Shown here in pieces: positions 32,613 through 33,385 of a stretch of 33,385 nt of DNA. The stretch covers positions 1 to 33,385 of the forward strand of contig CAIRMR010000075.1 in NCBI GenBank assembly GCA_903879715.1, in the 5' to 3' direction. Under the pieces are notes generated by a model that worked only from the letters and a program-made list of their open reading frames with translations, was not told the origin of the DNA and searched no databases. The position numbers and the translations under genes were made by a program. The DNA is from an uncultured Bacteroidales bacterium (GTDB lineage: Bacteria; Bacteroidota; Bacteroidia; Bacteroidales; UBA4417). How positions within the stretch are numbered: the stretch's first letter is position 1; the number at the start of each line of letters is the position of its first letter.

Positions 32613-33176
32613 TTAGTATTCGTTATATAAATTTTCGAACCACTCGCGCAGATTTGCAACTGCATAGCGTTTCCGAGATATGATCGTTTTAATACTTTCA
32701 CCTGTTTTGTCAGCAATCTCCTGCAATGTCATATCCTCCAACTCATTCCACACAAAAACATCGCGCTGTTTCTGTGGCAAGTCATTTAGTGCTTCGAAAA
32801 ACTCTTCCCTAAAGTATGCCCGCTCAAGTTCCATTTCAGGATTCGAGTCACCAGCAAGTAGTGCATCCGGATACACCATTTCCCCGTCTTCATTCTCATA
32901 GACCAGGTCATCGAGCGATTGTGGCTTTAGTTTACGTTGTTTATCCACAATACGGTTACGGCTAACCCTGTATAGCCACGAACTAAGCTGCTCTATAGGT
33001 TCAATGTCGACAAGTGAACTAAGCTGAAACCTTACATCCTGCAGAATATCTTCGGCATCTTCGTCACTTTTAACGCGGCTGCGTATAAAACTGAACAAGC
33101 GCTTCCCATAATTCTGGACTGCATCCAGGATTCGTTGCTGCTTTGCCATCGGCGATAGTGTAATTAAATCTACCAT
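32613..33176 (-). CDS. ECF-type RNA polymerase sigma factor
   Basis: A protein of 187 residues. Region 2 spans about 20-80 (RLFSFIRSRVKSDEDAEDILQDV ... WLYRVSRNRIVDKQRK), and region 4 about 127-182 (LNDLPQKQRDVFVWNELEDMTLQEIADKTGESIKTIISRKRYAVANLR). An acidic linker (about 88-118) is rather long. An alternative start is M10 (MAKQQRIL). It directs transcription of a stress or surface regulon not identifiable here. Its upstream region is interrupted by a group II intron end only about 70 bp away, so its normal promoter may have been displaced. Confidence 0.92.
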   Translation of the reverse strand: MVDLITLSPMAKQQRILDAVQNYGKRLFSFIRSRVKSDEDAEDILQDVRFQLSSLVDIEPIEQLSSWLYRVSRNRIVDKQRKLKPQSLDDLVYENEDGEMVYPDALLAGDSNPEMELERAYFREEFFEALNDLPQKQRDVFVWNELEDMTLQEIADKTGESIKTIISRKRYAVANLREWFENLYNEY

Positions 33177-33247
33177 ATATTGAGGTAGACGGATAAGTAT
33201 TGAAATTACTTTAAAAGTATACTAATTTTTATTTGCTGCCCGTATCA

Positions 33248-33385
33248 ATCGAGTAGGAGGAAAATAAAATAGTTTTCCTCCTATTTTATTTTCCGACCTC
33301 TCACACCACCGTACGTGCCGTTCGGCATACGGCGGTTTGTTAAAATAATGATGGCTGTTTTTCTGTTAAATCTATGTAAGTTCGA
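33248..33385 (-). mobile_element. Group II intron, 3' end (domains V and VI), runs off the window
   Basis: On the minus strand, 33338 to 33305 forms a 34-nt domain V: lower stem CCGCCGTA/TACGGTGG, a CG bulge on the 3' side, upper stem TGCCG/CGGCA. It is followed by GTGTGAGAGG, a linker typical for bacterial group II introns, then a domain VI-like hairpin with a perfect 14-bp stem (33259-33272 with 33281-33294). The intron probably ends at CTACTCGAT near 33248. The catalytic triad looks like CGC rather than AGC. The 5' part and most of its reverse transcriptase lie outside the window. Confidence 0.8.
33340..33384 (-). CDS. Possible C-terminal end of the intron-encoded reverse transcriptase
   Basis: On the minus strand an open frame from the window edge encodes RTYIDLTEKQPSLF and stops two bases before domain V. 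The place is right for the end of a group II intron protein, but 14 residues are too few to prove it. Confidence 0.35.
   Translation of the reverse strand, partial: RTYIDLTEKQPSLF

Overview
The window looks like a chromosomal piece of a Bacteroidota bacterium, probably of the Bacteroidales/Marinilabiliales type. The signs are type IX secretion (T9SS) C-terminal sorting domains, a TTG/TAnnTTTG promoter class that recurs before genes, A-rich leaders instead of strong Shine-Dalgarno sites, an hpt-adk-obg gene order, outer-membrane beta-barrels ending in an aromatic residue, and a GldN-like lipoprotein. Family and function calls come from reading motifs by eye; no database search was possible.

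Positions 1-14000 hold a glycan-degradation region. It starts with the 3' part of a secreted two-module carbohydrate-binding-like protein that ends in a strong terminator. Next comes a four-gene run (1826-8524): three related TIM-barrel glycosidase-like proteins of no family I can name, then an SGNH acetylesterase. A second run holds a GH78 alpha-L-rhamnosidase and a uroporphyrinogen-decarboxylase-fold protein with a methyltransferase-like zinc motif, followed by a Tat-exported GH109 glycosidase. Together they suggest breakdown of an acetylated, rhamnose-containing, perhaps O-methylated glycan. No SusC/SusD pair or regulator is visible, so the locus probably continues to the left.

Positions 14036-20443 are on the minus strand: two paralogous beta-barrel proteins separated by about 740 bp without a recognisable gene, a ModE-like regulator with a MobB-like NTPase, obgE, an unusual double adenylate kinase, and hpt. 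Positions 20619-28996 hold purE, a small exported protein, an O-methyltransferase overlapping an M16 peptidase, a GldN-like lipoprotein, a PLP enzyme gene broken by a 101-bp insertion, and a large receiver/PEP-binding protein. Positions 29328-33176 hold a MalY/PatB-type lyase, a Dabb protein, L-threonine aldolase, and an ECF sigma factor with a small membrane protein. The right edge is the 3' end of a group II intron on the minus strand.

The most unusual features are not ordinary genes. (1) A hairpin-forming element of about 100 bp occurs twice, both times between TTTCAT-type direct repeats: once breaking the PLP enzyme gene, and once directly before a beta-barrel start codon, where the paralogue looks like the empty site. 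(2) Heptanucleotide arrays lie directly before the start codons of three genes, one of them 21 units long. (3) The second half of the double adenylate kinase has lost several catalytic positions. (4) The trio of glycosidase-like paralogues may be a new enzyme family.
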